Part shown: piece after piece, positions 41,313 to 50,364 of the stretch | Layout: the number at the start of each line of letters is the position of its first letter | Numbering within the stretch: the stretch's first letter is position 1 | Assembly: GCA_030429705.1 (NCBI GenBank) | Contig: JAUIES010000001.1 | Location: 1,736,001-1,800,000 of the forward strand | Direction: 5' to 3' | Source of the DNA: Phycisphaerae bacterium | GTDB lineage: Bacteria; Planctomycetota; Phycisphaerae; Phycisphaerales; UBA1924 | Length of the DNA: 64,000 bases | Notes under the pieces: model-generated | Told to the model about the DNA's origin: nothing | Seen by the model: only the letters and a program-made list of their open reading frames with translations | The model's database searches: none | Translations under genes and position numbers: made by a program

Positions 41313-43463
41313 CTAACCGAAAAGTCCAGATTCCTGCGACTGTCCCAACCTCACCCTCGGCTTCGGCTTGCCCTTGTTCTTGATGGCGTCAGGTTTGGCT
41401 TCGGTGGCCGAGGCGGTGGGTCTGCGGGTGGCGGGCTTTTTGGCGGGGGTTTTTGGCTTCGGTTTTGCCTTTGCGGCTGGTTTCTTTTTCGCGGGTGACT
41501 TGCGTGTGGATTTGGATTCCCTCGCTGGCGATTCGGGCTCGTTGGGAGTCACCGGCTGGAAGCCGGTCCCACCGGGGGGTGGGGGGGTATCGTCATCGTC
41601 GCGCATGATGATGACGCCGTCGTCGTTGTCGAGGCGGCCGTTGGAGTTGTCCTTGACATATTGCCCGTCTTCATCGAGGACGGCATCCGCGATCTCGGTG
41701 CGGCGTTTGGCTTGCTTCATCAGGGCGTCGTAGAGTTCTTCGGTATCGGCTCCGGCGATGGCGTTGCAGGCTTTGGCGATCTCGCCGATGTAGCGTTCAA
41801 ACACATCGCGTTTCTGTCCTTCGCGTTTCATCTTCTGGCGGCGGCGGATGTAGGTGCCAAGTTTGCGGCCGCATTCCTGGAGCGCGAGCCGCATTTCCTT
41901 GCGGATTTCGTCATAGTCGGCGATGGCTTCTTTGGATTCGCTGGTGAAGGGGACCCAGACGCTGGCCATGTGAATCATGATGACGATCGGGCCGACGGGT
42001 GCCGAGCCGCGCGGCTGGGACATGCCGTAGTTCTTCCAACTGGTTTCGACCACGCTCTTGTGGGCTGAGCAAGCGGACTGCTGATAGAGCAGCGGGACGC
42101 GGTTGGCGAAGCGAATCACGCGGGCGGGTTGGTCGCCCGGCAGTTCGCCGCCAAAGGCGATGGCGGCCTCGATCTGGAACGGGTTGCCGCGATAGACCGA
42201 CGGGTTGCGTGTGCTGGCGGCGTAGAACTCCGCTCGCACGCCCTTGAGCAACCCGGCGAGCATGACGCGTACGCCGATCGGGGCGAGGCAGTCGGTGGGG
42301 GGGGCACGAAGTTTGGAGTCTTGCAAGGCTTTGTAGAGGCGATCGGCATCGGCGGTCTCGATGGATTTGATCCAGGTCTGGCCGGAATAAGACTTGGTCT
42401 TGGTGCTGGCTCGATCCGTAATTTCTTTTACGGCCGATGGCGGCACACGGCAGAACTCGTTCTTGAAGAAGCCGGCGAGTTGTTTTTCGTCGGTGGTTTT
42501 GATTTTGTTGAGGAAGGCTCCGAGTTCGACGCCATAGGGGTGCGGCTTGATTTCGGCCGTCTCGGGCGGGAGTTCGTCGATGGTTCGTGGATAGACGATG
42601 CGATCCGGCAATTCGGTGGTTCGGGCAATGTCTTCACCTGACGGACCCGAACTTGACGAGCCCGAAGCGTCAGCGAGGGAATCAACGCTCGTGTCGCTTG
42701 TGACCCCTCCCTCACGGTCGGGGCTCGTTGATTCGCCTTTGTCTGCGCTCGCCAGTGTCGGGTCTTCCTTCGCCTTGTCGGGGGGGATGAAGGTGATCTC
42801 GGCGTGTGGGTTGGCGATGGCGGTTTGTTCGAGGTAGGTCTCGACCGAGCCCTTGCCGCGGAAGAACTTGGCCGACATTTCGATCGACACGCGCGTGCCC
42901 GTGCCGCTGGAGGTTTGCGGGAAGTCTTCGGTTTCAACATCGATGGTGACTTCAGGCCGGTTCTTCGAGGTATCCATCGCCAGTTCGAGATGGTGGGCCG
43001 GCTTGGTCTTCTTGGGGCGGGTCGTGATGACCATGGGCTTGCCGGTTGTCATGAGCCCGTACATGCCGGCTGCCGAGATGCCGATGCCTTGTTGCCCGCG
43101 TGACATTTTGAGGCGATGGAATTTTGAGCCATAGAGCAGGCGGCCGAAAATGTTTTCGACCTGTTTGCGGACGATGCCGGGCCCGTTGTCGGTGATGGTG
43201 ACGCGGTACCGCCCGGCTTTGCTCGCGGAGGTTGCGGCTTCGACTTCTTCTATTTTGACTTCGATATCCGGCAGGATGCTGGCTTCTTCGCAGGCATCAA
43301 GGGCGTTATCGACGGCTTCCTTGACGGTGGTCAGGAGGGCTTTACGCGGGTTGTCGAAACCGAGCAGGTGCCGGTTTTTGGCGAAGAACTCCGAAACGGA
43401 GATATCGCGCTGCTTGGTCGCCATTGTCTCGGCGTTGGCTTTGGTTCGCTCTCTCTTGGCCAT
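41313..43463 (-). CDS. top6B: DNA topoisomerase VI subunit B (GHKL ATPase), with insert and Lys-rich tail
   Basis: 716-aa ATPase subunit. Bergerat/GHKL motifs: Glu49 and Asn53 in KEAVDNALDA, TDNGPGI (Asp92), SRGQQGIGISAAGMYG and GTGTRVSI. An H2TH-like and transducer domain follow (IGVRVMLAGLLKGVRAEFYA, VIRFANRVPLLYQQ). Two unusual parts: an acidic Ser-rich insert (about 230-283) whose DNA holds a dispersed repeat, and a C-terminal Ala/Lys/Pro-rich tail (about 620-716) that includes a second repeat translated as GGTGFQPV. The start at 43463 has GGAGG 7 nt upstream. Order top6B then top6A is conserved but about 1.5 kb of extra genes lie between. Confidence 0.92.
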   Translation of the reverse strand: MAKRERTKANAETMATKQRDISVSEFFAKNRHLLGFDNPRKALLTTVKEAVDNALDACEEASILPDIEVKIEEVEAATSASKAGRYRVTITDNGPGIVRKQVENIFGRLLYGSKFHRLKMSRGQQGIGISAAGMYGLMTTGKPMVITTRPKKTKPAHHLELAMDTSKNRPEVTIDVETEDFPQTSSGTGTRVSIEMSAKFFRGKGSVETYLEQTAIANPHAEITFIPPDKAKEDPTLASADKGESTSPDREGGVTSDTSVDSLADASGSSSSGPSGEDIARTTELPDRIVYPRTIDELPPETAEIKPHPYGVELGAFLNKIKTTDEKQLAGFFKNEFCRVPPSAVKEITDRASTKTKSYSGQTWIKSIETADADRLYKALQDSKLRAPPTDCLAPIGVRVMLAGLLKGVRAEFYAASTRNPSVYRGNPFQIEAAIAFGGELPGDQPARVIRFANRVPLLYQQSACSAHKSVVETSWKNYGMSQPRGSAPVGPIVIMIHMASVWVPFTSESKEAIADYDEIRKEMRLALQECGRKLGTYIRRRQKMKREGQKRDVFERYIGEIAKACNAIAGADTEELYDALMKQAKRRTEIADAVLDEDGQYVKDNSNGRLDNDDGVIIMRDDDDTPPPPGGTGFQPVTPNEPESPARESKSTRKSPAKKKPAAKAKPKPKTPAKKPATRRPTASATEAKPDAIKNKGKPKPRVRLGQSQESGLFG
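41549..41576. repeat. REP-like repeat inside top6B (translated as GTGFQPV)
   Basis: CACCGGCTGGAAGCCGGTCC type sequence with a palindromic GGCTGGAAGCC core. It is the same family as the pair at 35881-35967 and lies in-frame in the non-conserved tail of Top6B. Confidence 0.6.
42702..42723. repeat. Short dispersed repeat, copy 2, inside top6B
   Basis: 22-nt segment matching 5444-5465 (lipA) except at two positions. Here it is read in a different frame, giving SPDREGGV, in an insert that Top6B relatives lack. Confidence 0.6.
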
Positions 43464-43577
43464 TCCACCCTCCGTGGCGGGGTTTGTCGTGTTGAAGTCG
43501 GAGGATAGCGGGAGCAGTCGCTCGACGCGAATCGGCGGGGCACTCGTGAGCGCGTTATATGCTGAAAAATCCGAACC

Positions 43578-45479
43578 TCACCCGTTCTTGGCTTTGTCCT
43601 TGCTTGATCGTTCGGCGCGACGGCGGAGGCCTTCGTCGAGGATGGACTTGCGAAGCCGGATCGACTTCGGTGTGAGTTCGATGAACTCGTCGTCTTCGAT
43701 GTATTCGATCGCCTGTTCGAGGCTCATGCTGCGCGGCGCCTTGAGGGTGACGGTTGCTTCCTTGTTGGCGTTGCGCACATTGGAGAGTTGTTTGAGGCGG
43801 CAGATGTTGACGGGGATATCGGTGTCGCGGTTGTGTTCGCCGACGATTTGTCCGCCGTAGACAGCGTCGCCCGGTTTGACGAAGAGGACACCTCGTTCGT
43901 GGAGGAGTTCTGCTGCGTGTCCGGTGACCTGTCCTGATTCGGTGGCGATCATGACCCCGCTCGAGCGACGGACGCGCTCGGTGGAGACGGGGTCAAAGCG
44001 TTCGAAGGTGTGGTGCATGATTGCCTGGCCTTGGGTGGCGGTGAGGACGCGTCCTCGCAGGCCGATGAGGGCGCGGCTTGTCATTTCGAAGACGCAGTGG
44101 GCGATGCCGTCTGAGCGTGTGTCCATCTTGCGCATGGTGCCTTTGCGTTCGCCGATGAGTTGCATGACGGCACCCACGGTGGACTCAGGGCAATCGATGA
44201 CGAGTTCTTCGACGGGTTCGCAGCGGATGCCTTCGATCTCGCGTTCGATGACGATGGGGCGGCCGACGGAGAGTTCGTAGCCTTCGCGGCGCATTGTTTC
44301 GAGGAGGATGCCGAGGTGGAGGACGCCTCGGCCGGAAACGATGAACTCGTCAGAGCCTCGGCCGGGTTCGACGCGAAGGGCGACATTGTGTTCGAGTTCG
44401 CGCTCGAGGCGTGAGCGGATCTGTCGGCTGGTGACATATTGCCCGTCTTTACCGCTGAAGGGTGAGTCGTTGATGCGGAAGGTCATCGAGATCGTGGGTT
44501 CGTCGATGGTGACCGCGTCCATCGCGTCGGGGTGGTCGGGGTCGCAGATGGTGTCGCCGATGTCGATGTCTTCAATGCCGGAGACTGCGCACAGGTCGCC
44601 GGCTTCGATGCGCGGTCGGTCGATTTTGCCGAGGCCTTGAAAGCCCTGCAGTGTGCCGATTTTGGCTTTGCGGGTTTTGGTTGAGCCGTCGGCTTCGTGG
44701 CTGACGACGACGACGGGTTCACCGAGGGTGATGGTGCCCTGATAGACGCGTCCGACACCGATTCGTCCGACATACTCGGAGTAATCGAGCGTGGTGATCT
44801 GCATGCGTAGCGGTTTCTCGATGTAGACATCGGGGTGGGGGACATGCTCGACGATGGCATCGAACACGCAGCGGAGGTCTTCGTTGTCGGTGGGCGGCCA
44901 GGTCTTGGACGCCCAGCCTTCCTTGGCAGAGGCATAGACAACCGGGAAGTCGAGGATCTCGTCGTCTTCAGCGCCGAGGGCGATCAACAGATCGAGGACT
45001 TCCGAGACCACGCGATCGGGCTCTGCATCGGGGCGGTCACACTTGTTGACGACGACCACCGGGCGGAGGTTTTCCTGCAGGGCTTTGGTGAGGACGAACC
45101 GGGTCTGGGGCATCGGGCCTTCATAGGCGTCGACGACGAGGAGGCAACCGTCGGCCATGCGGAGGACGCGTTCGACCTCGCCGCCGAAATCGGCGTGGCC
45201 TGGGGTGTCGATGATGTTGATGCGGTAGTCGGTGCCGGACGGGTCGTGGTAGTTGACGGCACAGTTTTTGGAGAGGATGGTGATGCCGCGTTCGCGTTCG
45301 AGCGGGTTGGAATCGAGGATGAGACCGTGTTGGCCTCCTTCGAGTTTTTCGAGTTCGCCCTTGCGGAAGTTCCCGGACTGTTTGAGCAGTTGGTCGACGA
45401 GCGAGGTTTTACCGTGGTCGACATGCGCAATGATGGCGACATTGCGGAGCGAAGTGACAAGTTCGGGGATCGAGGTCAT
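43578..45479 (-). CDS. typA: Ribosome-associated translational GTPase TypA/BipA
   Basis: 633-aa translation factor GTPase related to EF-G. G motifs: G1 AHVDHGKT, G2 region RERGITI, G3 [13 protein letters not shown]4 VNKCDRPDA and G5 YASAKEGWA. The C-terminal TypA-specific domains contain [20 protein letters not shown] and [17 protein letters not shown]. Used in ribosome assembly and stress or cold adaptation. The start is placed at 45479 ([20 protein letters not shown]); the frame extends 30 codons further but those are not conserved. Divergent from the PEP-CTERM gene at 45702. Confidence 0.94.
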   Translation of the reverse strand: MTSIPELVTSLRNVAIIAHVDHGKTSLVDQLLKQSGNFRKGELEKLEGGQHGLILDSNPLERERGITILSKNCAVNYHDPSGTDYRINIIDTPGHADFGGEVERVLRMADGCLLVVDAYEGPMPQTRFVLTKALQENLRPVVVVNKCDRPDAEPDRVVSEVLDLLIALGAEDDEILDFPVVYASAKEGWASKTWPPTDNEDLRCVFDAIVEHVPHPDVYIEKPLRMQITTLDYSEYVGRIGVGRVYQGTITLGEPVVVVSHEADGSTKTRKAKIGTLQGFQGLGKIDRPRIEAGDLCAVSGIEDIDIGDTICDPDHPDAMDAVTIDEPTISMTFRINDSPFSGKDGQYVTSRQIRSRLERELEHNVALRVEPGRGSDEFIVSGRGVLHLGILLETMRREGYELSVGRPIVIEREIEGIRCEPVEELVIDCPESTVGAVMQLIGERKGTMRKMDTRSDGIAHCVFEMTSRALIGLRGRVLTATQGQAIMHHTFERFDPVSTERVRRSSGVMIATESGQVTGHAAELLHERGVLFVKPGDAVYGGQIVGEHNRDTDIPVNICRLKQLSNVRNANKEATVTLKAPRSMSLEQAIEYIEDDEFIELTPKSIRLRKSILDEGLRRRAERSSKDKAKNG

Positions 45480-45701
45480 TTGGGGTCTTCCGTAGGGCCT
45501 GCGCGACGGGATCGGCGCGTCAAGGCTTGGACTATAGGACGACTTGGAACCTGTTCTTTGCTTGCCCATCTTGCCTGATCGAATCAGCGCACGCTCTTGA
45601 TGCCCGGTTCACCGGTTCGGAGTTGACGAGGGCTCTCTCATATGGCCTGTTGCAGTGTGAACACGGGTTTCGGTCCGTCGATTCACAAGAAGGAGTGAGA
45701 G

Positions 45702-46481
45702 ATGAAAAACGGACTCTTGATTGCAGCGATGGGTACTTTGGCTTCGGTGGCGAGCGCCAACCCGGTCTTGATTTATGAGAATGACTTCTCCTCGGCGCTG
45801 CAGGTCGGCCCGGAGTGGATCACCAATCCGGATTGGAACACAGCGACGAACTTTGGCGGCTTTCTTGGCAGGTTCGGCCAGGAAACCCAGACGCTGACCT
45901 TCGATGCCTATCGACCGGGCGGGCCGGGCGATGGTGGGGGCGATAACGGAGGCGATCAAGGCGATGGCGGAGGAAGCAACGACGGGCCGGGTGGTGATGG
46001 CGGCGGCAATGGCGGCGGCGCGAACGGCGGGCGATCCGCGATTGACTACACCCTCGTCTTTGATCTCTATCTGTTCGACTCGTGGGACGGTGCATATGCC
46101 GGTGAATATGGCCCGGACATGTTTGGTGTGAGCGCCAACAACGAAACACTGCTTTGGGAAGGCTGGCATAGCACGAAGACCTGGCTCAACCCCGTTGAAC
46201 CGACGGTGGGGCCTGTGAACCTCGGGTTCAACAGCCAGTATGCGGACTCAATCTACCGCGACATGGAGCTTACTTTCTCGGTCGATCCTGCGGTTGACAC
46301 GATCTGGATTGATTTCATTGGTGCGACTTCTGTCACCAATCTCGATGATGAGTCATGGGGCATTGACAATGTACGGGTGTATGTTGCCAATGTGCCAGCG
46401 CCGTCGTCGGTTGCTCTCGGGAGTCTCGGGCTGGTTCTTGCGAGTACCCGTCGTCGGCGCAGCGAGACGACTCACGCGTGA
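45702..46481 (+). CDS. PEP-CTERM secreted protein with Gly/Asp-rich insert
   Basis: 259-aa exported protein. The signal peptide (MKNGLLIAAMGTLASVASAN) is followed by a jelly-roll-like beta body (LTFDAY ... YTLVFDLYLFDSW ... IDFIGA ... WGIDNVRVYV). Between two strands there is a low-complexity Gly/Asp/Asn insert at about residues 72-110. The C-terminus has VPAPSSVALGSLGLVLASTR and Arg residues: a PEP-CTERM tail for the exosortase at 8358, with a seven-residue extension after the basic cluster (SETTHA end). AAGGAG lies 6 nt before ATG 45702. Confidence 0.82.
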   Translation: MKNGLLIAAMGTLASVASANPVLIYENDFSSALQVGPEWITNPDWNTATNFGGFLGRFGQETQTLTFDAYRPGGPGDGGGDNGGDQGDGGGSNDGPGGDGGGNGGGANGGRSAIDYTLVFDLYLFDSWDGAYAGEYGPDMFGVSANNETLLWEGWHSTKTWLNPVEPTVGPVNLGFNSQYADSIYRDMELTFSVDPAVDTIWIDFIGATSVTNLDDESWGIDNVRVYVANVPAPSSVALGSLGLVLASTRRRRSETTHA

Positions 46482-46488
46482 ACGCGAA

Positions 46489-47352
46489 CTAGTCTTCGTC
46501 AGCCGTCCGCGATGACGATGCACCCGGTGTCCGATGATCGGGCTTGAACTCGAGTGCATCTTGCAACAGTTGTGGTTGCGATTTCAGATGCAACTCGCCG
46601 AGGGGATCCAGCGGAGATGGCATGATGAATGCCTCGGTGACAGAAGGATCGAGCGTGAGCGTTGGCGAACGCAACGGGATCTGCCACGGCGATTCTGACG
46701 AGGCCGATGAAGCCCAGAACGGTTCATCCGGACGGGCGAGTGATCCGGTCGACCGCGCACGATCGAGTGAAATCAGATTGCCGGTTCCCGTGAGTGCATC
46801 GATGCGGCCTCGATTGAGTTGCAGCGCGGTTTCGGAGAACGGTACGGTCGTGGACTGAGCGAACCAGGGATCATCGATTGCGAGGTCGAGGGGCATGGTG
46901 CGAAGCGCTTCAATTTCGGCCGCTGCCAGCGTTTCGTCGTGCAGTTGAGCGACGACATCATCAATCGGATTCGATTGGGTGGAGGCGATTGTGGAATCAA
47001 TCGGTGTGTTTGGTGCGTACTCAGAAAGCACGATGACTCCGGCGCCTGCTCCGAGCAGAGCGGCGGCGACAGCGAGGCGGCCGGTTGTGATCAATCGGCG
47101 CGACCGTTGACTGACAAATCCCGGGCGTTCGCGGAGGCTGGCGAGGACCGCCTCGGTGACATCGGGTGTGTCGATGGGTTCACGCAGCGCCATCACGGCA
47201 TCGGTGGTTTCGCGGAAACGAGCCAGCGACGCGGGGTGTTTCGAGAGTTGCTCGGAGAGCGCTTCGCGCTCGGCGTGCGAAAGTTCTCGGTCGAACAGCC
47301 GATCCATGGCCTCATCGAGATCATTGAACTGGGGCGTGTTCGGCGATGTCAC
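46489..47352 (-). CDS. Membrane-anchored anti-sigma factor-like protein
   Basis: 287-aa protein. The N-terminal about 60 residues (DLDEAMDRLFDRELSHAERE...) resemble the helical anti-sigma domain, without the zinc-binding H-x3-C-x2-C. One membrane helix lies about 92-108 (LAVAAALLGAGAGVIVLSEY); the C-terminal region is extracytoplasmic. It overlaps the upstream sigma-factor gene by 4 nt, the usual arrangement for an ECF sigma/anti-sigma pair. The signal it senses is unknown. Confidence 0.75.
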   Translation of the reverse strand: MTSPNTPQFNDLDEAMDRLFDRELSHAEREALSEQLSKHPASLARFRETTDAVMALREPIDTPDVTEAVLASLRERPGFVSQRSRRLITTGRLAVAAALLGAGAGVIVLSEYAPNTPIDSTIASTQSNPIDDVVAQLHDETLAAAEIEALRTMPLDLAIDDPWFAQSTTVPFSETALQLNRGRIDALTGTGNLISLDRARSTGSLARPDEPFWASSASSESPWQIPLRSPTLTLDPSVTEAFIMPSPLDPLGELHLKSQPQLLQDALEFKPDHRTPGASSSRTADED

Positions 47353-47924
47353 TTGTGCTGTCCTTTCAGTGTGTTGGAATCGGTTGATCTGGTCATGAGT
47401 TGTCTCATGCGCTCGCGTGATCTGTGCAGATGGCTCTTGACGGTCCCTTGCGGCATGTCGAGATGTTGAGCGATGAGAGCGATCGGCCAGTCAAGTTGGT
47501 GGAACAGCACAAGAACCTCACGCTGAATGGGAGTCAGTTGGTTGAGCGCTCGGTCGAGGTCTGTCGTACTTGCGCGATGTTCATCGGCAGCGTCGACCGG
47601 GCTTTGTTGTGCGGCAGAAGGCAGGTGACCGATCAGGTCGCTGCTGGGTGTTGCTCGTTTACGCGCTTGAGTGTTGAGATACACACGGCGACCAATCGTG
47701 AACAGCCAGGTTGAGAATCGAAACCGTGGGTCGTATCGGTCGAGATTGGACAGCACCCGGACGAATGATTCTTGCACGACATCTTCTGCGACATCAGGGC
47801 GTCCTGACATGCGGAGGATGTACGCGTAGAGCGGGCCTTGGAAGTTGCGAATGCACTCGCCAGCGGCATCACGATCGCCGCGGGCTGCCCGGGCGAGAAG
47901 TGATCGTTCCTGTTGGCGTGTCAT
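47349..47924 (-). CDS. ECF (sigma-70 family) RNA polymerase sigma factor
   Basis: 191-aa sigma factor. Region 2 is seen at YAYILRMSGRPDVAEDVVQE through FRFSTWLFTIGRRVYLN, and region 4 at LDRALNQLTPIQREVLVLFH and IAQHLDMPQGTVKSHLHRSR (HTH). Start set at 47924 (MTRQQERS); an upstream in-frame ATG at 47987 adds 21 non-conserved residues. Coupled (ATGA overlap) to the anti-sigma gene at 47352. Target promoters unknown. Confidence 0.88.
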   Translation of the reverse strand: MTRQQERSLLARAARGDRDAAGECIRNFQGPLYAYILRMSGRPDVAEDVVQESFVRVLSNLDRYDPRFRFSTWLFTIGRRVYLNTQARKRATPSSDLIGHLPSAAQQSPVDAADEHRASTTDLDRALNQLTPIQREVLVLFHQLDWPIALIAQHLDMPQGTVKSHLHRSRERMRQLMTRSTDSNTLKGQHK

Positions 47925-48011
47925 CGGCACAGCGGGAGGCCTCCGGAGAGTGATACTCCCGTCGCCACCCAAGGTTGCACCCAGCACAGGGCATTTTGGA
48001 GTGGTGCGGGG

Positions 48012-48494
48012 CTACTCGACCAGAACGCGATAATACCGCGTGTCTGCAAGTTTGCGAAATGTGCCCGAGGTGAGGTCGCCATCGTCGATAAGCTCGTCGA
48101 CGAGCGTCATGTAAGCATCGTCCCGTGTGTCGCCGGTGCCATCGAAGTGGACACCGACTGCGGAGGTCACGCCGTTGTCGTTGTATTCGGTGTCCCAGAC
48201 CCCTCCGAGGGGCGTGCCTGCTTCAAACTCGGCCTGGTCGACATACTCGGCCCAGACGACGGGCATGACGCCGGATGACCCGTCGGGGACCGGTGAGCCG
48301 GTTTTGACATGGAAATAGTCGGCGGCATCTGCGAAGACGCGGAGTTCTTGCGCGAACGCGGCGCGCCGGGTTTCATCCGAAGCACTGGCGAACTGAGGGA
48401 CGACGATCGCAGCCAGAATGCCGAGGATGACGACGACGATCAGGATCTCGACGAGTGTGAAGCCTTGGTTGCGTGTTTTCGGACGATCGTGCAT
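48012..48494 (-). CDS. Type II secretion pseudopilin (GspG-like)
   Basis: 160-aa prepilin. The N-terminus has RNQGFTLVEILIVVVILGIL, i.e. the G|F-T-L-V-E cleavage/methylation site and N-terminal helix; the following AAIVVPQFASASDETR is the GspG-type continuation. The C-terminal part, with GTPLGGVWDTEYNDNGVTSA, resembles planctomycete GspG/H variants. Encoded downstream of gspD and gspE on the same strand, and therefore likely a pilus subunit of that T2SS-like apparatus. Followed by the sigma-factor gene 87 nt on. Confidence 0.85.
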   Translation of the reverse strand: MHDRPKTRNQGFTLVEILIVVVILGILAAIVVPQFASASDETRRAAFAQELRVFADAADYFHVKTGSPVPDGSSGVMPVVWAEYVDQAEFEAGTPLGGVWDTEYNDNGVTSAVGVHFDGTGDTRDDAYMTLVDELIDDGDLTSGTFRKLADTRYYRVLVE

Positions 48495-48668
48495 GGATAG
48501 CCCTCGAGCGTGGTGACGCTTGGACTATCGAATTGAAAACGGGCGAATCGCCTGCAGGCGGCGTGATTTTCTTGAAGACCGGGTGGGGACGCGGCGGATG
48601 TGAGCCTTGCGCTCAAGATATCGGTCGTCGGAGCCGCTTCGGACGAGAGGCGGGTGGGGGCGGAGGCG

Positions 48669-50363
48669 TTAGTGGAGAACGCGGAAGACTTCCGATTCGT
48701 CGGTGAGGCCCTGCTGGACTTTTTCCATGGCATCGACGCGCATCGGTTCGAAACCATGCTCGACCGCGATCTCGTAGAGCGTGACCGCGTCACAGTTTTC
48801 GGCGGTCATTTTGCGCAGTTCGTCGTTCATTTGCATGATCTCGTAGACAGCAACGCGTCCTCGATAGCCTGTGCCGAAGCAGTTGTCGCACTGTTTGCCG
48901 GCTTCACCGGTACCGACGCCGTTGCACACATCGCATCGGCGACGCATGAGGCGTTGTGCCAGCACACCCAGGAGGCTTGAGGTGATGAGGTACGGCTCGA
49001 CTCCAATATCGATCAGGCGCGGGATCGCGCTTGGTGCATCGTTGGTGTGGAGTGTGCCGAGCACGAGGTGGCCGGTGAGGGAGGCTTGAATAGCGAGTTG
49101 TGCGGTTTCCTGATCGCGGATTTCGCCGATGAGGATGACATCAGGGTCTTGACGGAGGAGGGCTCGCAAGCCGGTTGCGAAGGTCACATTGCGTTTTGGA
49201 TTCACCTGCATCTGGCTGATGCCATCGAGGCGGTACTCGACCGGATCTTCGATCGTCATGACATTTCGGCTGGCGCGATCGATGCGGCCGAGGGCCGCAT
49301 AGAGGGTCGTTGTCTTGCCCGATCCGGTCGGGCCGGTGACGAGCAACATGCCATTGGGGTTTTCGACGGTGTCCATGAGGCGTGTTTGCATCTTGGACGA
49401 CATGCCGACAGCATCGAGACTGAGTTGTGTTTGCGCCTGATCGAGCAGGCGCAGAACGACGCGTTCGCCATAGATGGTGGGAATGACCGAGAGACGAATA
49501 TCGACTTTCTTCGCGCCGATGCGAACGGTGGTCTGGCCGTCCTGCGGGCTGTGCCGGTTGGCGATATCGAGTTCGGTCATGACCTTGAGGCGGCTTGAGA
49601 TTGCTGGCGCGAGCGATTGCGGGGGGGTGAAAGCGTCGAAGAGCATGCCGTCGATGCGGAAGCGGATGACCAGCCGGTTTTCCTGCGGGTGGACATGGAT
49701 ATCGCTTGCGCGGCGGCGGAGCGCTTCGAACAGAATCATGTTGACGAGGCGAATGACCGGGGTCTGCCGGGCCATCGCGAGGAGATCATTGCCAGCGGCG
49801 ACCGAGCCGGCTGCAGCAGCGAGCGCTGATTCATCGAGGGGGATTTCTTCAACGATTTCGGTGACAAGGTCGCCGCGCTGCTCGTAGCCGCGGTTGATAA
49901 CGCTGGCGACCGCGGCGCGCGGGCCGAGGACCAGTTTTATCGGCATATCGAGCATGTCTTCGAGGAGGGTGAAGACACTGGGGATCATCGGTTGCGAAGT
50001 GACAACGGTCATGACATGGCCGTCTGAATCGATGCCGGCGACCGAGTGGGATCGTGCGAAGGCATTCGGGACCGATTCATAGAACCGACTAGCCGACTCA
50101 CCGAGGCGAGGCTCGGGCAAGATCTCGAGCCCGGTGAGTTCGCTGAGTTTCTGGAGCGCGGTGAGTTCGTCGAGCGCCGCGAGTTGGAGGAATAGGTCCC
50201 AAGGCTCTGAATCGGAGCCGTGCGCGGTCGGAAACTGACCGAGTTGTTCTGGCGCGACGCGGAGCGGACCAAGCGAGCGCGCGACGGTGTTCCAGTCGGT
50301 GATGGAGGTCGCGCCCGCTTCTTCGATCAGGGCTGGTGATTTTTCAGCACGAAGTTTGCCCAT
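48669..50363 (-). CDS. gspE: Type II secretion/type IV pilus assembly ATPase (GspE/PilB)
   Basis: 564-aa cytoplasmic motor ATPase. An N-terminal MshEN-like domain is followed by ASDIHVHPQENRLVIRFRID, Walker A GPTGSGKTTTLYAAL, the Asp box MTIEDPVEYRLDG, Walker B LRQDPDVILIGEIRD and the His box TGHLVLGTLHTNDA. The zinc-binding C-x2-C...C-x2-C module (CDVCNG and CDNCFG) is complete. Start ATG 50363 lies 1 nt after the gspD stop, with GAGGAG in the gspD 3' end. No gspF is in the window. Confidence 0.92.
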   Translation of the reverse strand: MGKLRAEKSPALIEEAGATSITDWNTVARSLGPLRVAPEQLGQFPTAHGSDSEPWDLFLQLAALDELTALQKLSELTGLEILPEPRLGESASRFYESVPNAFARSHSVAGIDSDGHVMTVVTSQPMIPSVFTLLEDMLDMPIKLVLGPRAAVASVINRGYEQRGDLVTEIVEEIPLDESALAAAAGSVAAGNDLLAMARQTPVIRLVNMILFEALRRRASDIHVHPQENRLVIRFRIDGMLFDAFTPPQSLAPAISSRLKVMTELDIANRHSPQDGQTTVRIGAKKVDIRLSVIPTIYGERVVLRLLDQAQTQLSLDAVGMSSKMQTRLMDTVENPNGMLLVTGPTGSGKTTTLYAALGRIDRASRNVMTIEDPVEYRLDGISQMQVNPKRNVTFATGLRALLRQDPDVILIGEIRDQETAQLAIQASLTGHLVLGTLHTNDAPSAIPRLIDIGVEPYLITSSLLGVLAQRLMRRRCDVCNGVGTGEAGKQCDNCFGTGYRGRVAVYEIMQMNDELRKMTAENCDAVTLYEIAVEHGFEPMRVDAMEKVQQGLTDESEVFRVLH

Positions 50364-50364
50364 T

